Counted from the first letter of the stretch, positions 37,274-46,979 are shown. The stretch: DNA of 64,000 nt from Limosilactobacillus avistercoris (GCF_014836425.1 NZ_JACSQW010000008.1:19699-83698); one strand, 5' to 3'. Numbers and translations are program-made. Notes: generated by a model not told the origin, from the sequence alone.

Positions 37274-38650
37274 ATGAGCCAACAAAAAACATTTGCAGAT
37301 TTTAAATTACAACCATATTTATTAGATGCTATTAAGGAGATTAATTTTCATCAGCCAACCCCAGTTCAGGAGAAGGTAATTCCGTTAATCTTAAAGGGAG
37401 AGAGTGTTGTTGGGCAATCAGCAACTGGTAGTGGGAAAACACATGCTTTCCTCTTACCAATCTTTTCTCAATTGGATCCAAATCAGCATGAAGTTCAAAC
37501 TGTGATTACTACTCCAAGTCGGGAGCTAGCCTACCAAATTTATGCTGCCGCTAAACAATTAAATAAGCATTTACTAACGCCAGTAACAATTCATAATTAT
37601 GTTGGCGGAACGGATAAGCAACACCAAATTGAACAATTAAAACGTCAGCAGCCACAACTAGTAATTGGGACACCAGGACGGGTACTAGACTTGGTTAAAA
37701 GTCAGGCCCTTGATATCCATACTGCTACTAAGTTTGTTGTTGATGAGGCTGATATGACCCTTGATATGGGATTCTTGGATCAGGTTGATCAAATTGCAAG
37801 TCGTTTCCCAGATGATTTACAAATGATGGTCTTTTCTGCAACGATTCCGCAAAAGCTCCGGCCATTTTTAAAGAAATATATGGAAAATCCAGTAATGGAA
37901 GAGATTCCAACTGAGACGGTGATCAATCCTGATGTTAAGAACTGGTTAATGTCAACTAAGGGTCGCGATAAGAACCAGTTGATTTACCAGTTGCTCACGA
38001 TGGGTGAACCTTACTTGGCTTTAGTCTTTGCTAATACTAAGGAACGTGCAATTGAGCTTGCCCGTTACTTAGGTGAACAGGGGTTAAAAGTTGCTTTGAT
38101 TCATGGTGGCCTGGAGGCACGTCGCCGGAAACGAACGATGCGTCAGATTCGTGATCTCGATTTTCAATATGTAGTAGCGACAGATTTAGCCGCGCGGGGA
38201 ATTGATATTGATGGGGTTTCTTTAGTAATCAATGATGATATCCCGAGTGATCTCGAATACTTTATCCACCGTGTTGGGCGGACTGGTCGAAATGGAATGA
38301 CCGGGACTGCAATTACTCTTTATGCACCTTCTGAAGATGACTTAATTGCTAAGTTAGAAGAGCGGGGAATTAAGTTTGTACCAAAAGAAATTCGTCATGG
38401 CCGAATCGTAACCACCCATGACCGTAACCGACGACAAAACTATAGTCGGCGGCAAGCTAAACTTGATCCAACAATGAAGGGCTTTGTAAAGAAAACAAAG
38501 AAGAAGGTTAAACCTGGTTACAAGAAACGGATTAAGCGAGCAATCCGTGAAGATGAACAACAGAAACGGAAACTTGAATTACGGCATAAAATTCGAAAGG
38601 CTAAGCGGGCTCGTCAACGGCAACACCGACGGGAACGAAATAGCCGTTGA
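37274..38650 (+). CDS. cshB: DEAD-box RNA helicase, CshB-like
   Basis: ATP-dependent RNA remodelling. Q-motif FADFKLQPYLLDAI and PTPVQ at the N-terminus, Walker A ATGSGKTH near 54, DEAD at residues 157-160, SAT near 188, and HRVGRTGR in the second RecA domain. After about residue 375 comes a strongly basic, Arg/Lys-rich tail of 80 residues that probably contacts RNA. Length 458. CshB assignment rests on the tail and neighbourhood; CshA-type is less likely. The nrnA-cshB-alaS order is kept in lactobacilli. The alaS promoter begins within its last codons. Confidence 0.88.
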   Translation: MSQQKTFADFKLQPYLLDAIKEINFHQPTPVQEKVIPLILKGESVVGQSATGSGKTHAFLLPIFSQLDPNQHEVQTVITTPSRELAYQIYAAAKQLNKHLLTPVTIHNYVGGTDKQHQIEQLKRQQPQLVIGTPGRVLDLVKSQALDIHTATKFVVDEADMTLDMGFLDQVDQIASRFPDDLQMMVFSATIPQKLRPFLKKYMENPVMEEIPTETVINPDVKNWLMSTKGRDKNQLIYQLLTMGEPYLALVFANTKERAIELARYLGEQGLKVALIHGGLEARRRKRTMRQIRDLDFQYVVATDLAARGIDIDGVSLVINDDIPSDLEYFIHRVGRTGRNGMTGTAITLYAPSEDDLIAKLEERGIKFVPKEIRHGRIVTTHDRNRRQNYSRRQAKLDPTMKGFVKKTKKKVKPGYKKRIKRAIREDEQQKRKLELRHKIRKAKRARQRQHRRERNSR

Positions 38651-38675
38651 TCTTGAAACCATAATTGGTTATAAT
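38647..38675 (+). promoter_or_regulatory. Promoter of alaS
   Basis: TTGATC, 17 bases, TATAAT. The -35 overlaps the helicase stop codon. Confidence 0.65.
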
Positions 38676-38685
38676 ATGACTCGTT

Positions 38686-38897
38686 TGGGACATACCATTT
38701 AAATCTTAGATTGCAGAGACAACTGGGTTGGTGTGACAGTTGAGAGAGGTTTAAGTGGGGCTACCCATACGAAAAATTTGATATTGAACTTGCCTTAGGG
38801 TAAGAAATAAGAGGTTAACGAAATCCATCGTTGCAATCAGAGTGGTACCGCGTCAGTTCGGCGTCTCTGAAAGCAGGGATGGATTTTGTTTTTTTTT
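38686..38897 (+). promoter_or_regulatory. T-box riboswitch of alaS (tRNA-Ala, GCU)
   Basis: The lower Stem I helix CCATTTAAATCT (38695-38706) pairs with AGGTTTAAGTGG (38747-38758). The specifier loop, closed by TGGG/CCCA, has ACATA opposite GGCTA, so the specifier codon is GCT (38760-38762), alanine. The distal arm has agaga, CAACTG/CAGTTG and the ggttggtgtg loop. The T-box sequence CAGAGTGGTACCGCG is at 38838-38852. The terminator (cgtctctg/cagggatg, 38862-38881) is followed by a long T-run to 38897. Confidence 0.9.
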
Positions 38898-38911
38898 GAA
38901 AGGGAGATATT

Positions 38912-41566
38912 ATGAAGCAGTTAAAGAAGCTGAATAGTGCTCAAGTACGACGGATGTACTTGAAGTTCTTTGAAGAACACGGCCACAAGATTATGCCAAG
39001 CGCTTCCCTTGTCCCGGTTAATGATCCAACATTATTGTGGATTAATTCCGGTGTTGCAACAATGAAGAAGTACTTTGACGGAAAAGTTGTTCCTGAAAAT
39101 CCACGGATGACTAGTTCACAAAAGAGTATCCGGACCAACGATATTGAAAATGTTGGTAAGACTGCTCGTCACCATACTATGTTTGAAATGCTTGGTAACT
39201 TCTCAGTTGGTGATTACTTTAAGAATGAAGTTATTCCATGGGCATGGGAATTATTAACCAGTGATGATTGGTTTGGCTTTGATCCAGAACGGCTTTACAT
39301 TACCTACTACCCAAAGGATCACGATGCCTATAATAAGTGGCGTGAAGTTGGTGTCGCTAAGGATCACTTGATTCCTGATGAAGATAACTTCTGGGATATT
39401 GGTCAAGGTCCTTCTGGTCCAGATACTGAAATTTTCTATGATCGGGGTCAAGAATTTAATAATTTGGCTGACGATGATCCAGAAAGTTATCCGGGTGGCG
39501 AAAATGAACGTTACCTTGAAATTTGGAACATTGTGTTCAGTCAATTTAACCACACTCCTGAAGATACTTATGAACCACTTCCTCATAAGAACATTGATAC
39601 GGGGATGGGCCTTGAACGGGTAGTTTCGATCTTTGAAAATGCGCCAACTAACTTTGAAACCGACCTCTTTATGCCATTGATTAAGCAAACTGAAGAATTT
39701 AGTGGTAGTAAGAAGTATGCTGAGAATAAGGAAGACGACATCCAATTCAAGATCATCGCTGATCACATTCGGACGATTACCTTTGCAATTGGTGATGGTG
39801 CACTTCCTTCAAACGTTGGTCGAGGATACGTTATTCGGCGGTTACTTCGGCGTGCCGTTGTTGCCGGAAAGAAACTGGGAATAGATGAACCATTCCTTGC
39901 TAAGATGGTCCCAACCGTTGGTAAGATCATGGAAGATTACTACCCAGATGTCCTTGAAAATGCTGACTACATTGCATCAGTTATTAAGTCTGAAGAAGAC
40001 CGCTTTAGCGCAACCTTAAATGGTGGCCTTAACCTCTTAAACAATGTGATTGCTAATGCTAAGCAAGACGGTACTAATGAAATTGATGGCCGGACTGCTT
40101 TCAAACTTTACGATACTTACGGCTTTCCAATTGAACTAACTAAGGAATATGCTAGTGATGAAGGCTTAAGTGTTGATGAAGAAGGCTTCCAAGCTGCAAT
40201 GACTGAGCAACAAAACCGGGCCCGGAATGCTCGTGACATGGATAACGGGATGGGGGTTCAAACCGATCTATGGACTGACTTTAAGGAAGACAGTAAGTAT
40301 GTTGGTTATACCGACTTAACCGTTGATAATGCTAAGGTAATTGGCTTGGCTCATGATGGTAAGCAAGCTGATGAAGCCCAACCAGGTGATAAGAACATTG
40401 AAGTGATCTTTGATACAACACCATTCTATGCCGAAATGGGTGGCCAAGTTGCTGATACCGGTGACATTATTGATAATTACGGGAAGAAAGTCGGTCGGGT
40501 TGTTGATGTTCAACATGCTCCTAACCAGCAGAACCTTCACCGGGTTGAATTGAGTGAGCCATTGAAGAAGGGTGCTCGTTATAAACTCGTTGTTGATCGG
40601 ATCCGTCACTTGAAGATTGAAAAGAACCACACTGCAACACACTTGCTCGATCAAGCACTTCGGAACGTTCTTGGTGGTCATACTCAACAAGCTGGTTCAC
40701 TAGTTGAAGAACATTACTTACGGTTTGATTTTAACCACTTTGGTCAAGTTACTGCTAAGGATCTTAAGGCAGTTGAGCAAATGGTTAACGAGCAAATCTG
40801 GAAGGAAATTCCGGTTAAGACCGTTGAAACTGATATTGATTCTGCTAAGGAAATGGGAGCAATTGCCCTCTTCTCTGACAAGTACGGTGATAAGGTTCGG
40901 GTTGTAAAGATCGGTGATTATAACACCGAGTTCTGTGGTGGAGATCATGTCAAGAATACAAACGAACTTGGCCTTTTCAAGATTGTTTCTGAAGGAGGAG
41001 TAGGTGCTGGTGTTCGGCGGATTGAAGCCGTAACCTCAAGCGATGCCTTTAAGTTCCTTCAAGATCGGGATGACCTTCTTAATGAAGTTGCTACTGACTT
41101 GAAGGTTGCCCAAATTAAGGAAGTTCCTCACCAAGTAGAAGCATTACAAAGTGACCTTAAAGAAGCACAAAAGCAAAGTGAAACTCTCCAAGCAAAGATT
41201 GCTGCCCAACAAGCTAATAGTGTCTTTGAAAATGTTCAAAAGACTCAAGATGGAAGCTTGATTGCTGCTGAAGTTCAGGTTGCTGGAATGGGTCAATTAC
41301 GTCAATTGGCTGATAGCTGGCGTGCTAAGAATCTTTCAGATGTCCTTGTTCTCGGAACTGCTAATGATGGCAAGGCTAACTTATTGGTTGCTGTTAGTGA
41401 TGATAAGGTTAAGGATGGCCTCAAAGCTGGTGACCTTATTAAGGCGATTGCTCCTGCTATTAATGGTGGCGGTGGTGGTCGACCAAACCTTGCTCAAGCT
41501 GGTGGAAAGAAGCCTGAAGGAATCAAGGATGCATTAAAGCAAGCAGCTGATTACTTAAATAAATAA
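38912..41566 (+). CDS. alaS: Alanine--tRNA ligase
   Basis: Class II synthetase with editing domain, 884 residues. The catalytic domain is at the N-terminus (motif segments FEEHGH, MTSSQKSIRTND, GDGALPSNVGRGYVIRRLLRRA). The editing-site zinc motif is HTATH (H573, H577) with C675 and H679 in CGGDH. The C-Ala domain ends with the glycine-rich GGGGGRPNLAQAGG. The RBS aaaggga precedes the ATG. Expression is controlled by the tRNA-Ala T-box just upstream. Confidence 0.98.
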   Translation: MKQLKKLNSAQVRRMYLKFFEEHGHKIMPSASLVPVNDPTLLWINSGVATMKKYFDGKVVPENPRMTSSQKSIRTNDIENVGKTARHHTMFEMLGNFSVGDYFKNEVIPWAWELLTSDDWFGFDPERLYITYYPKDHDAYNKWREVGVAKDHLIPDEDNFWDIGQGPSGPDTEIFYDRGQEFNNLADDDPESYPGGENERYLEIWNIVFSQFNHTPEDTYEPLPHKNIDTGMGLERVVSIFENAPTNFETDLFMPLIKQTEEFSGSKKYAENKEDDIQFKIIADHIRTITFAIGDGALPSNVGRGYVIRRLLRRAVVAGKKLGIDEPFLAKMVPTVGKIMEDYYPDVLENADYIASVIKSEEDRFSATLNGGLNLLNNVIANAKQDGTNEIDGRTAFKLYDTYGFPIELTKEYASDEGLSVDEEGFQAAMTEQQNRARNARDMDNGMGVQTDLWTDFKEDSKYVGYTDLTVDNAKVIGLAHDGKQADEAQPGDKNIEVIFDTTPFYAEMGGQVADTGDIIDNYGKKVGRVVDVQHAPNQQNLHRVELSEPLKKGARYKLVVDRIRHLKIEKNHTATHLLDQALRNVLGGHTQQAGSLVEEHYLRFDFNHFGQVTAKDLKAVEQMVNEQIWKEIPVKTVETDIDSAKEMGAIALFSDKYGDKVRVVKIGDYNTEFCGGDHVKNTNELGLFKIVSEGGVGAGVRRIEAVTSSDAFKFLQDRDDLLNEVATDLKVAQIKEVPHQVEALQSDLKEAQKQSETLQAKIAAQQANSVFENVQKTQDGSLIAAEVQVAGMGQLRQLADSWRAKNLSDVLVLGTANDGKANLLVAVSDDKVKDGLKAGDLIKAIAPAINGGGGGRPNLAQAGGKKPEGIKDALKQAADYLNK

Positions 41567-41620
41567 TAAAAATATTTTGCCTTTACTTTAATTGAATTAT
41601 TATGGTGAAGTCTCAGATTA

Positions 41621-41713
41621 GAATATGGGAGAAGTTATTTACAGCTTCGTTTTCATATTCCGCATAAATAATTGGGCTCCGGAGTTTGGATTTTCCGTAC
41701 TTTGGAGCCCAAT
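41621..41713 (+). terminator. Two hairpins after alaS
   Basis: First: GAATATG..GAAG pairs with CTTC..CATATTC (41621-41660). Second: attgggctcc (41671-41680) pairs with ggagcccaat (41704-41713), with poor T-run after it. Together they probably end alaS transcription. The rest of 41567-41839 holds only the ireB promoter. Confidence 0.6.
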
Positions 41714-41778
41714 TTGTATAATTGTCTCTGGACTAGGAAAATAAGTTTGGTTCATGACCTATTTTTCATGCTAGTGAA

Positions 41779-41807
41779 TTGTGATTTATCGGTGATTATA
41801 GTAAAAT
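41779..41807 (+). promoter_or_regulatory. Promoter of ireB-ruvX
   Basis: TTGTGA, 17 bases, TAAAAT, 32 bases before the chosen start. Confidence 0.6.
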
Positions 41808-41839
41808 TAGACTATGAATAGTCACTGGAGGTGACAAGT

Positions 41840-42109
41840 GTGTCAGGGAATAATGATAAGACAATGTTTTTTGATTTTGGTCAAAACAGCCAAGAGGATA
41901 TTAAACAAACATTAAAGACCGTTTATGAAGCACTAGAAGAAAAGGGATACAACCCAATTAACCAAATTGTTGGTTACCTTCTTTCAGGAGATCCAGCATA
42001 TATTCCACGTTTAAATGATGCCCGGAACTTAATCCGTCAGCATGAACGTGATGAAATTATTGAAGAGTTAGTTCGGTCATACCTTAAGAATAATGGGGAA
42101 ACCAAATGA
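41840..42109 (+). CDS. IreB family regulatory phosphoprotein (UPF0297)
   Basis: Small cytoplasmic protein, 89 residues, of the IreB/YrzL family; in Enterococcus IreB is phosphorylated by the PASTA kinase IreK and affects cephalosporin resistance. The family core [20 protein letters not shown] is intact near residues 37-56. The frame opens at a GTG at 41831 that overlaps the RBS (tggaggtg), so the GTG at 41840 was chosen, giving [14 protein letters not shown], close to the family's N-terminus with its conserved TMxFDF. Overlaps ruvX by 4 bases. Confidence 0.88.
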   Translation: MSGNNDKTMFFDFGQNSQEDIKQTLKTVYEALEEKGYNPINQIVGYLLSGDPAYIPRLNDARNLIRQHERDEIIEELVRSYLKNNGETK

Positions 42110-42549
42110 GATTATTAGGGTTAGATGTCGGTTCTAAAACCGTAGGAATTGCAGTTAGTGATCCACTGGGATGGACCGCTCAGGCAGTTGAGATTATCCC
42201 TATTAATGAAGACGAGGAAGTCTTTGGAATTGACCGGGTTGCTGAAATCGTCAAGCAAAAACAAGTTGCGGGATTTGTGATCGGTTTACCCAAGAACATG
42301 AATAATACTGAGGGCCCACGTGTTGAGGCTTCTCATCATTATGGTGAGTTGCTTAAGAAGCGTTTTCCATCGATTCCCATTGATTTTCAAGATGAACGGT
42401 TAACAACTGTGGAAGCTCATCGGATGTTAGTTGAGGAAGCTGATATCTCTCGGGCTAAGCAGAAAAAAGTTATTGATGAAGTGGCGGCTACTTTTATTTT
42501 GCAAAGCTACTTAGATCGACACGGAAAACTTGTCCAAAAATTGAAATGA
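42106..42549 (+). CDS. ruvX: Putative Holliday junction resolvase / pre-16S rRNA nuclease (RuvX/YqgF)
   Basis: RNase H-fold nuclease of 147 residues. The N-terminal [32 protein letters not shown] near residue 64, and DERLTTVEA near 102 carry the acidic residues of the active site. E. coli YqgF trims the 5' end of 16S rRNA, while other family members are called Holliday junction resolvases; the sequence does not decide. ATGA overlap with ireB shows translational coupling. Confidence 0.93.
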   Translation: MRLLGLDVGSKTVGIAVSDPLGWTAQAVEIIPINEDEEVFGIDRVAEIVKQKQVAGFVIGLPKNMNNTEGPRVEASHHYGELLKKRFPSIPIDFQDERLTTVEAHRMLVEEADISRAKQKKVIDEVAATFILQSYLDRHGKLVQKLK

Positions 42550-42560
42550 GGTAAGAATTA

Positions 42561-42860
42561 ATGAGTAAGCAACAAAATACGGATGATCAAATGATTACTC
42601 TGATTGATGAAAATGGTAATGAACAGCTCTTTAAGGAGCTTTTTACCTTTGATTCAGATGATTGGGGTAAATCGTACATCTTCATTTATCCAGCTGAACA
42701 AGAAAATGATGACTCAGTAGATATTCAAGCCTACGCTATTGCCGATAATCAAGATGGTGATGGTGAAGATTTGGTACCAATTGAAGATGATAAAGAATGG
42801 GATATGGTTGAAGAAGTTTTAAATACTTTCTTGGATAATGATGGTAACTTTAAAGCTTAA
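42561..42860 (+). CDS. DUF1292 domain protein (YrzB-like)
   Basis: Acidic 99-residue cytoplasmic protein of unknown function, part of the conserved ireB-ruvX-DUF1292 cluster. The family pattern is visible: ITLIDENGNEQLF, then YIFIYPAE and DLVPIEDDKEWDMVEEVLNTF. RBS gaggtaag, 11 bases after ruvX. A terminator closes the three-gene unit. Confidence 0.88.
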   Translation: MSKQQNTDDQMITLIDENGNEQLFKELFTFDSDDWGKSYIFIYPAEQENDDSVDIQAYAIADNQDGDGEDLVPIEDDKEWDMVEEVLNTFLDNDGNFKA

Positions 42861-42875
42861 TTTAACTTTATTCTA

Positions 42876-42917
42876 AAAAGGCTGGGATGTGACTAGTTCA
42901 CGATCCCAGTCTTTTGA
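42876..42917 (+). terminator. Terminator after the ireB-ruvX-DUF1292 unit
   Basis: aaaaggctgggat (42876-42888) pairs with atcccagtctttt (42903-42915) around a tgactagttcacg loop. Confidence 0.8.
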
Positions 42918-42950
42918 TTTGGTTTGCCATTTTAAATAGGGGATAGGCAA

Positions 42951-43478
42951 TTGATTCTTTCAACTATTATTTTATTATTACTACTAATAAGCGTTATTCG
43001 TGGTTACCGAATTGGCTTATTATCAATGGTAATTTCCGTTTTGACATATTTTATTAGCTATTTTGGTGCTAAATACTTGGCTCCACTGACTGGAAATTTG
43101 CTAATGAGCCTTTTTCCTGAGATTAATCACAGTACAGCAATTTCAGGAGAAAGCCTCGCAAGTTTAAACCTTAACCAATTCTTTTATCGCGGAATTGCAT
43201 TTATTATCAGTTTTACGGTTTTAACGATGATTATTAGGGTGCTATTGCGTCGGCTAAAATGGTTAGCAAGGTTACCCACCTTAGGAACCATCGATCGGTG
43301 GATTGGTGCGGCAATTGATCTGATCATTTGTTATGTAATTATCTTCATTGTACTTATGGTATTTCAGTTATATCCTGCGGAATGGTGGCAAGTCCAGCTA
43401 GCTAATTCGGAAGTTGCCCAGTTAATTATTAAGGAAACACCATTTTTAACTCAAACGGTTATTAATCTTTTAGGTTAG
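42951..43478 (+). CDS. CvpA family membrane protein
   Basis: 175-residue membrane protein with about four hydrophobic segments, matching the CvpA/YshB family by its opening (LLLLISVIRGYRIGLL, with RG-x-R-x-G after the first segment) and its place before mutS2. The start is TTG with agggga at 42938-42943. In E. coli CvpA is linked to colicin V production and purF; in Firmicutes its role is unknown. Confidence 0.85.
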   Translation: MILSTIILLLLLISVIRGYRIGLLSMVISVLTYFISYFGAKYLAPLTGNLLMSLFPEINHSTAISGESLASLNLNQFFYRGIAFIISFTVLTMIIRVLLRRLKWLARLPTLGTIDRWIGAAIDLIICYVIIFIVLMVFQLYPAEWWQVQLANSEVAQLIIKETPFLTQTVINLLG

Positions 43479-43490
43479 AAAGGAAAAAAG

Positions 43491-45869
43491 ATGGATCAAA
43501 AAACAATTTCAACAATGGAATTTGATCAAATTAAGCATGGATTAGGACGCTATCTTGTATCTGCTTCGGGTAAGCGAGAATTAGCAGCGTTAACTCCATC
43601 AGCTGACTATGATCAAATTCAATATTGGTTAAATGAAACGACAGACGGTGCTGATATTTTACGGTTAACAGGTGGTATTCCAATTCCAAAGTTAAAAAAT
43701 ATTCAGCCTCAGTTAAAGCGATTGCGGATTAATGCAAACCTAAACGGAACGGAGCTTGCACAAATTACTAAAGTTCTTCAGACAAGTATGAGTGTGAAAA
43801 ACTTCTTTACAGAGTTTAAGGAACAGCAAAAGTTTGAGCTTCGGGTAATTAATGAAGCAGTCCAACAGTTAATAACGATTCCTTCGGTAACTAAGCGACT
43901 AATTCAGTCAATTGATCCCGATGGGCGGGTTACTGATGAAGCTTCAACCAAGCTTCATGGAATTCGCCGTCTAATTACCAAAACAGAAACAGAGATTCAC
44001 CACCAGATGGAGCGTTTTACGCAAGGAAAAAATGCTAAGTACCTTAGTGATGCAATTGTAACTGTCCGGAATGACCGTTACGTTGTTCCTGTATTGGCCC
44101 GTTACCGGAATAAGTTTGGTGGAGTCGTTCATGATCAAAGTGCAAGTGGGCAAACATTATATATTGAGCCTGCAGCAGTTGTTGAATATAATAACCGTCT
44201 TCGCCAAGCACAGGTAGAGGAGAAACAGGCGATTTTAGAAGTATTAGCCGAGCTATCAAGCCTTATTTCGCCCTACCAAGATGAAATTAAGGAAAATGCG
44301 AAGATTTTAGGGCACTTAGACTTTATTAACGCTAAAGCACGGTATGCGCGAGATCACCAAGATAGTTTGCCATTATTAAGTGCGGATAACCAGGTTATTA
44401 TTCGTCAGGCCCGTCACCCATTGATTGATCCACAAAAAGTCGTTGCTAATGATATTAAAATTGGTGATGAATATAAGACAATTGTGATTACTGGTCCAAA
44501 TACGGGTGGTAAGACAATCACCCTTAAAACGTTTGGTCTAATTCAGATGATGGGACAGGCAGGCTTATTTATTCCAGCCCAAGAAGGAAGTACCATTGCG
44601 GTCTTTGATAATATCTATGCTGATATTGGTGATGAACAATCCCTTGAACAAAATCTTAGTACTTTTTCTGGTCATATGGAAAATGTGAAGTCAATTCTTG
44701 AACGAATTACTGACCGGAGTTTAGTTCTTCTTGATGAATTGGGTGCCGGAACAGATCCTAAAGAAGGGGCTGCCTTGGCGATGTCAATTTTGGATTATAT
44801 TGCTAGTAAGGACAGTACGGTCGTAATTACAACTCACTATCCTGAATTAAAGGTTTATGGTTATGAGCGGCCAAAAACAATTAATGCTAGCATGGAATTT
44901 GATCAAGAAACCCTCAAGCCAACTTATCATTTGCTTTTAGGAATTCCGGGACGTTCAAATGGGGTAGAAATTGCTCAACGGCTAGGAATTAATGAAACAA
45001 TTATCACAGAATCAAAATCCTTAGTAAGTGAGGATAGCCAGGATCTGAACCAAATGATTGGTGAATTAGTTGAACAGCGAAAGGCCGCCCGTGAGGAGAA
45101 GGAACGGTTACAGAAGTTACTGGCGGCAAACCAGAAAAAACAAGCTGAGTTAACAACAAAATTGGATCGGTTTAATGAACAACGGGACTCCTTATTAGCA
45201 AAGGCCCGGAATGAGGCCAATCATGAGGTGTCAGTAGCCAAGAAAAAGGCAGACCGGATAATTCATCACTTGCGTCAGCTAGAAATTAGCCAAGCTGGTA
45301 ACGTTAAGGAAAACGAGTTAATTGATGCGCAGGGGGCATTAAATGCTCTTCACCGGGAAGATCCTCGTCTAAAGCGAAATACCGTATTACGACGGGCAAA
45401 GAAAAAACACGATCTTCATGTTGGGGATGCAGTCCTTGTTAAGTCCTATGGTCAACAAGGAGAGTTACTTTCCAAACGTGGTAAGCATAAGTGGGAAGTT
45501 CAGATTGGAATTCTCCGGATGGAGATTGACGAAAATGATCTCGAAAAGATTAGTCACAAGCAGTTAAGAAGGGAAGAACGGGCAAAGGAAAAGGTTAGTT
45601 CTGGAATCCGGACAACACAAACTCGGCATACCAGTGCCCGGCTTGATCTCCGGGGACACCGTTATGAACAAGCAATGAGTGAATTATCGGCCTTTATCGA
45701 CCATGCATTGCTGAATAATCTTTCTAGTGTAACGATTATTCACGGTAAGGGAACGGGAGCCTTACGGAAGGGAACTCAAGAATACCTTCGTTCTAATCCG
45801 CGTGTAAAATCGTTTGACTATGCAGCACCAAATAATGGTGGTGACGGGGCAACAATAGTTAATTTGTAA
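43491..45869 (+). CDS. mutS2: Endonuclease MutS2 (RqcU)
   Basis: MutS homologue without mismatch-recognition domains, 792 residues. Walker A GPNTGGKT at 335-342, Walker B LLDELGAGTDP and ITTHYPEL follow. A coiled coil spans about 510-610, and a C-terminal Smr nuclease domain has DLRGHRYEQA from residue 719 and IIHGKGTGALR near 749. Family work ties it both to suppression of recombination and to rescue of collided ribosomes. RBS aaaggaaaa. The order cvpA-mutS2-trxA is conserved. Confidence 0.95.
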   Translation: MDQKTISTMEFDQIKHGLGRYLVSASGKRELAALTPSADYDQIQYWLNETTDGADILRLTGGIPIPKLKNIQPQLKRLRINANLNGTELAQITKVLQTSMSVKNFFTEFKEQQKFELRVINEAVQQLITIPSVTKRLIQSIDPDGRVTDEASTKLHGIRRLITKTETEIHHQMERFTQGKNAKYLSDAIVTVRNDRYVVPVLARYRNKFGGVVHDQSASGQTLYIEPAAVVEYNNRLRQAQVEEKQAILEVLAELSSLISPYQDEIKENAKILGHLDFINAKARYARDHQDSLPLLSADNQVIIRQARHPLIDPQKVVANDIKIGDEYKTIVITGPNTGGKTITLKTFGLIQMMGQAGLFIPAQEGSTIAVFDNIYADIGDEQSLEQNLSTFSGHMENVKSILERITDRSLVLLDELGAGTDPKEGAALAMSILDYIASKDSTVVITTHYPELKVYGYERPKTINASMEFDQETLKPTYHLLLGIPGRSNGVEIAQRLGINETIITESKSLVSEDSQDLNQMIGELVEQRKAAREEKERLQKLLAANQKKQAELTTKLDRFNEQRDSLLAKARNEANHEVSVAKKKADRIIHHLRQLEISQAGNVKENELIDAQGALNALHREDPRLKRNTVLRRAKKKHDLHVGDAVLVKSYGQQGELLSKRGKHKWEVQIGILRMEIDENDLEKISHKQLRREERAKEKVSSGIRTTQTRHTSARLDLRGHRYEQAMSELSAFIDHALLNNLSSVTIIHGKGTGALRKGTQEYLRSNPRVKSFDYAAPNNGGDGATIVNL

Positions 45870-45896
45870 AATACTTTTGAAAAGTAAGCATATTAT

Positions 45897-45925
45897 CTGA
45901 CAAGTACCCTAGATTCTGCTACACT
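45897..45925 (+). promoter_or_regulatory. Promoter of trxA
   Basis: CTGACA, 17 bases, TACACT, with TG one base before the -10. About 30 bases before the start codon. Confidence 0.6.
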
Positions 45926-45955
45926 ATGGATAAATCAATTGAGGAGGAATTTGAT

Positions 45956-46273
45956 ATGACTGTTAAAGTAACAACTGATCAAACCTTTGAACAAGATACT
46001 GCTACTGGATTAAGTTTAACTGACTTTTGGGCAACCTGGTGTGGCCCTTGTCGAATGCAATCACCAGTAATTGAAAACCTATCTGAAGAAATGCCTAATG
46101 TTCATTTCACTAAGATGGATGTTGATCAGAATCGCGAAGTTCCTCAAGAATTTCAAATTATGAGTATTCCAACCTTATTAATCAAAAAAGATGGTCAGGT
46201 AGTTGATAAGATTGTTGGTTATCATTCAAAAGAACAATTGAAACAATTGCTAGAACAATACGAAAATGACTAG
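45956..46273 (+). CDS. trxA: Thioredoxin
   Basis: Thiol-disulfide reductant of 105 residues with active site WCGPC (C29 and C32) and the cis-proline segment SIPTLLI. No signal peptide, so cytoplasmic. The frame extends upstream to 45926, but gaggaggaa at 45941-45949 fixes the ATG at 45956. Follows mutS2, as in other lactobacilli; a bidirectional terminator separates it from the convergent yslB. Confidence 0.94.
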   Translation: MTVKVTTDQTFEQDTATGLSLTDFWATWCGPCRMQSPVIENLSEEMPNVHFTKMDVDQNREVPQEFQIMSIPTLLIKKDGQVVDKIVGYHSKEQLKQLLEQYEND

Positions 46274-46276
46274 ATC

Positions 46277-46320
46277 AAAAGAGAGGGTGAGAAACAAAAT
46301 GTTTTTTCACCCTCTCTTTT
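46277..46320. terminator. Bidirectional terminator between trxA and yslB
   Basis: aaaagagagggtga (46277-46290) pairs perfectly with tcaccctctctttt (46307-46320), with T-rich sequence on the plus side and A-rich on the other, serving both convergent genes. Confidence 0.85.
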
Positions 46321-46321
46321 C

Positions 46322-46837
46322 TTATTTATTTTTCTTTTTATTATCTTTTTGAGGCTGGCGATTATGAAGATCAAGGAATGTGACTAATTCGGTTCGTTCA
46401 CTATCAGCTTCATTTTGAGGATCGTTTTTTACTTCAATAAATACACAATCTTTTTTTAATTCACTAATTTCCGCTTCAGCAACGGTCATTAGTTGAAACT
46501 CAATTTCTTGGGCAATAAATCCCATTTCAAGGCCAAAAGATGTTTGTTCACCATTTTGTTCAATGCGTTCTTTGACGCTTTGACCGCCTAGTCTCCATAA
46601 TTGACTAGTGGTCGTTTTCTTTTGTAATGAAAGGTCGCCAAAGCCAAGTTGGCTAGTGATTAATTGTAGATCCTCAGGTGAGCCAACGGGAAACTCTCTG
46701 GCAATATCTTTACCGATCCAATAGAGCATCTCGTCTGCCTCTTTACCAAGAATTGCTGGTAAGATGACATCACGAAGACTTCCGTTCATTAGCCCCCGCT
46801 TGCTATTTAACAATGAATCATATAACTTTTGGCTCAT
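46322..46837 (-). CDS. yslB: YslB family protein (DUF2507)
   Basis: 171-residue cytoplasmic protein of unknown function, recognised by the opening pattern (LRDVILPAILGKEADEMLYWIGKDIAREFP) region at residues 22-50 and the FGLEMGFIAQEIE segment near 102. The C-terminus is a basic lysine-rich tail. The ATG has cctttt/aaaagg-type RBS (aaggagt on the minus strand). A TATAAT-like -10 lies at 46870-46875 on the minus strand. The family neighbours trxA and murI in other Bacilli. Confidence 0.85.
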   Translation of the reverse strand: MSQKLYDSLLNSKRGLMNGSLRDVILPAILGKEADEMLYWIGKDIAREFPVGSPEDLQLITSQLGFGDLSLQKKTTTSQLWRLGGQSVKERIEQNGEQTSFGLEMGFIAQEIEFQLMTVAEAEISELKKDCVFIEVKNDPQNEADSERTELVTFLDLHNRQPQKDNKKKNK

Positions 46838-46915
46838 TAACTTAATACTCCTTTTGCAAAATCAATACCATTATACTGAATAATCAGGAAAAAAACGGGA
46901 ATTTTACCCGAAAAC

Positions 46916-46944
46916 TTGCAAAAAATTTGAAAAGATTAAATAAT
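46916..46944 (+). promoter_or_regulatory. Promoter of murI
   Basis: TTGCAA, 17 bases, AATAAT, 35 bases before the murI ATG. Confidence 0.55.
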
Positions 46945-46979
46945 GTAGTTTCAAGGATTTTAAAAATGGGGTGCATAGA

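Noticed and set aside
39254..39766. 170-codon open frame on the minus strand inside alaS
   Set aside because: Wholly within the conserved alaS catalytic domain; no RBS and no recognisable domain.
40316..40690. 124-codon open frame on the minus strand inside alaS
   Set aside because: Antisense of the alaS middle domain, no RBS or family resemblance.
46893..46912. Small hairpin cggg-aatttta-cccg between yslB and murI
   Set aside because: Only a 4-bp stem; T-run on the minus strand would suit a terminator, but no gene upstream on that strand needs one.
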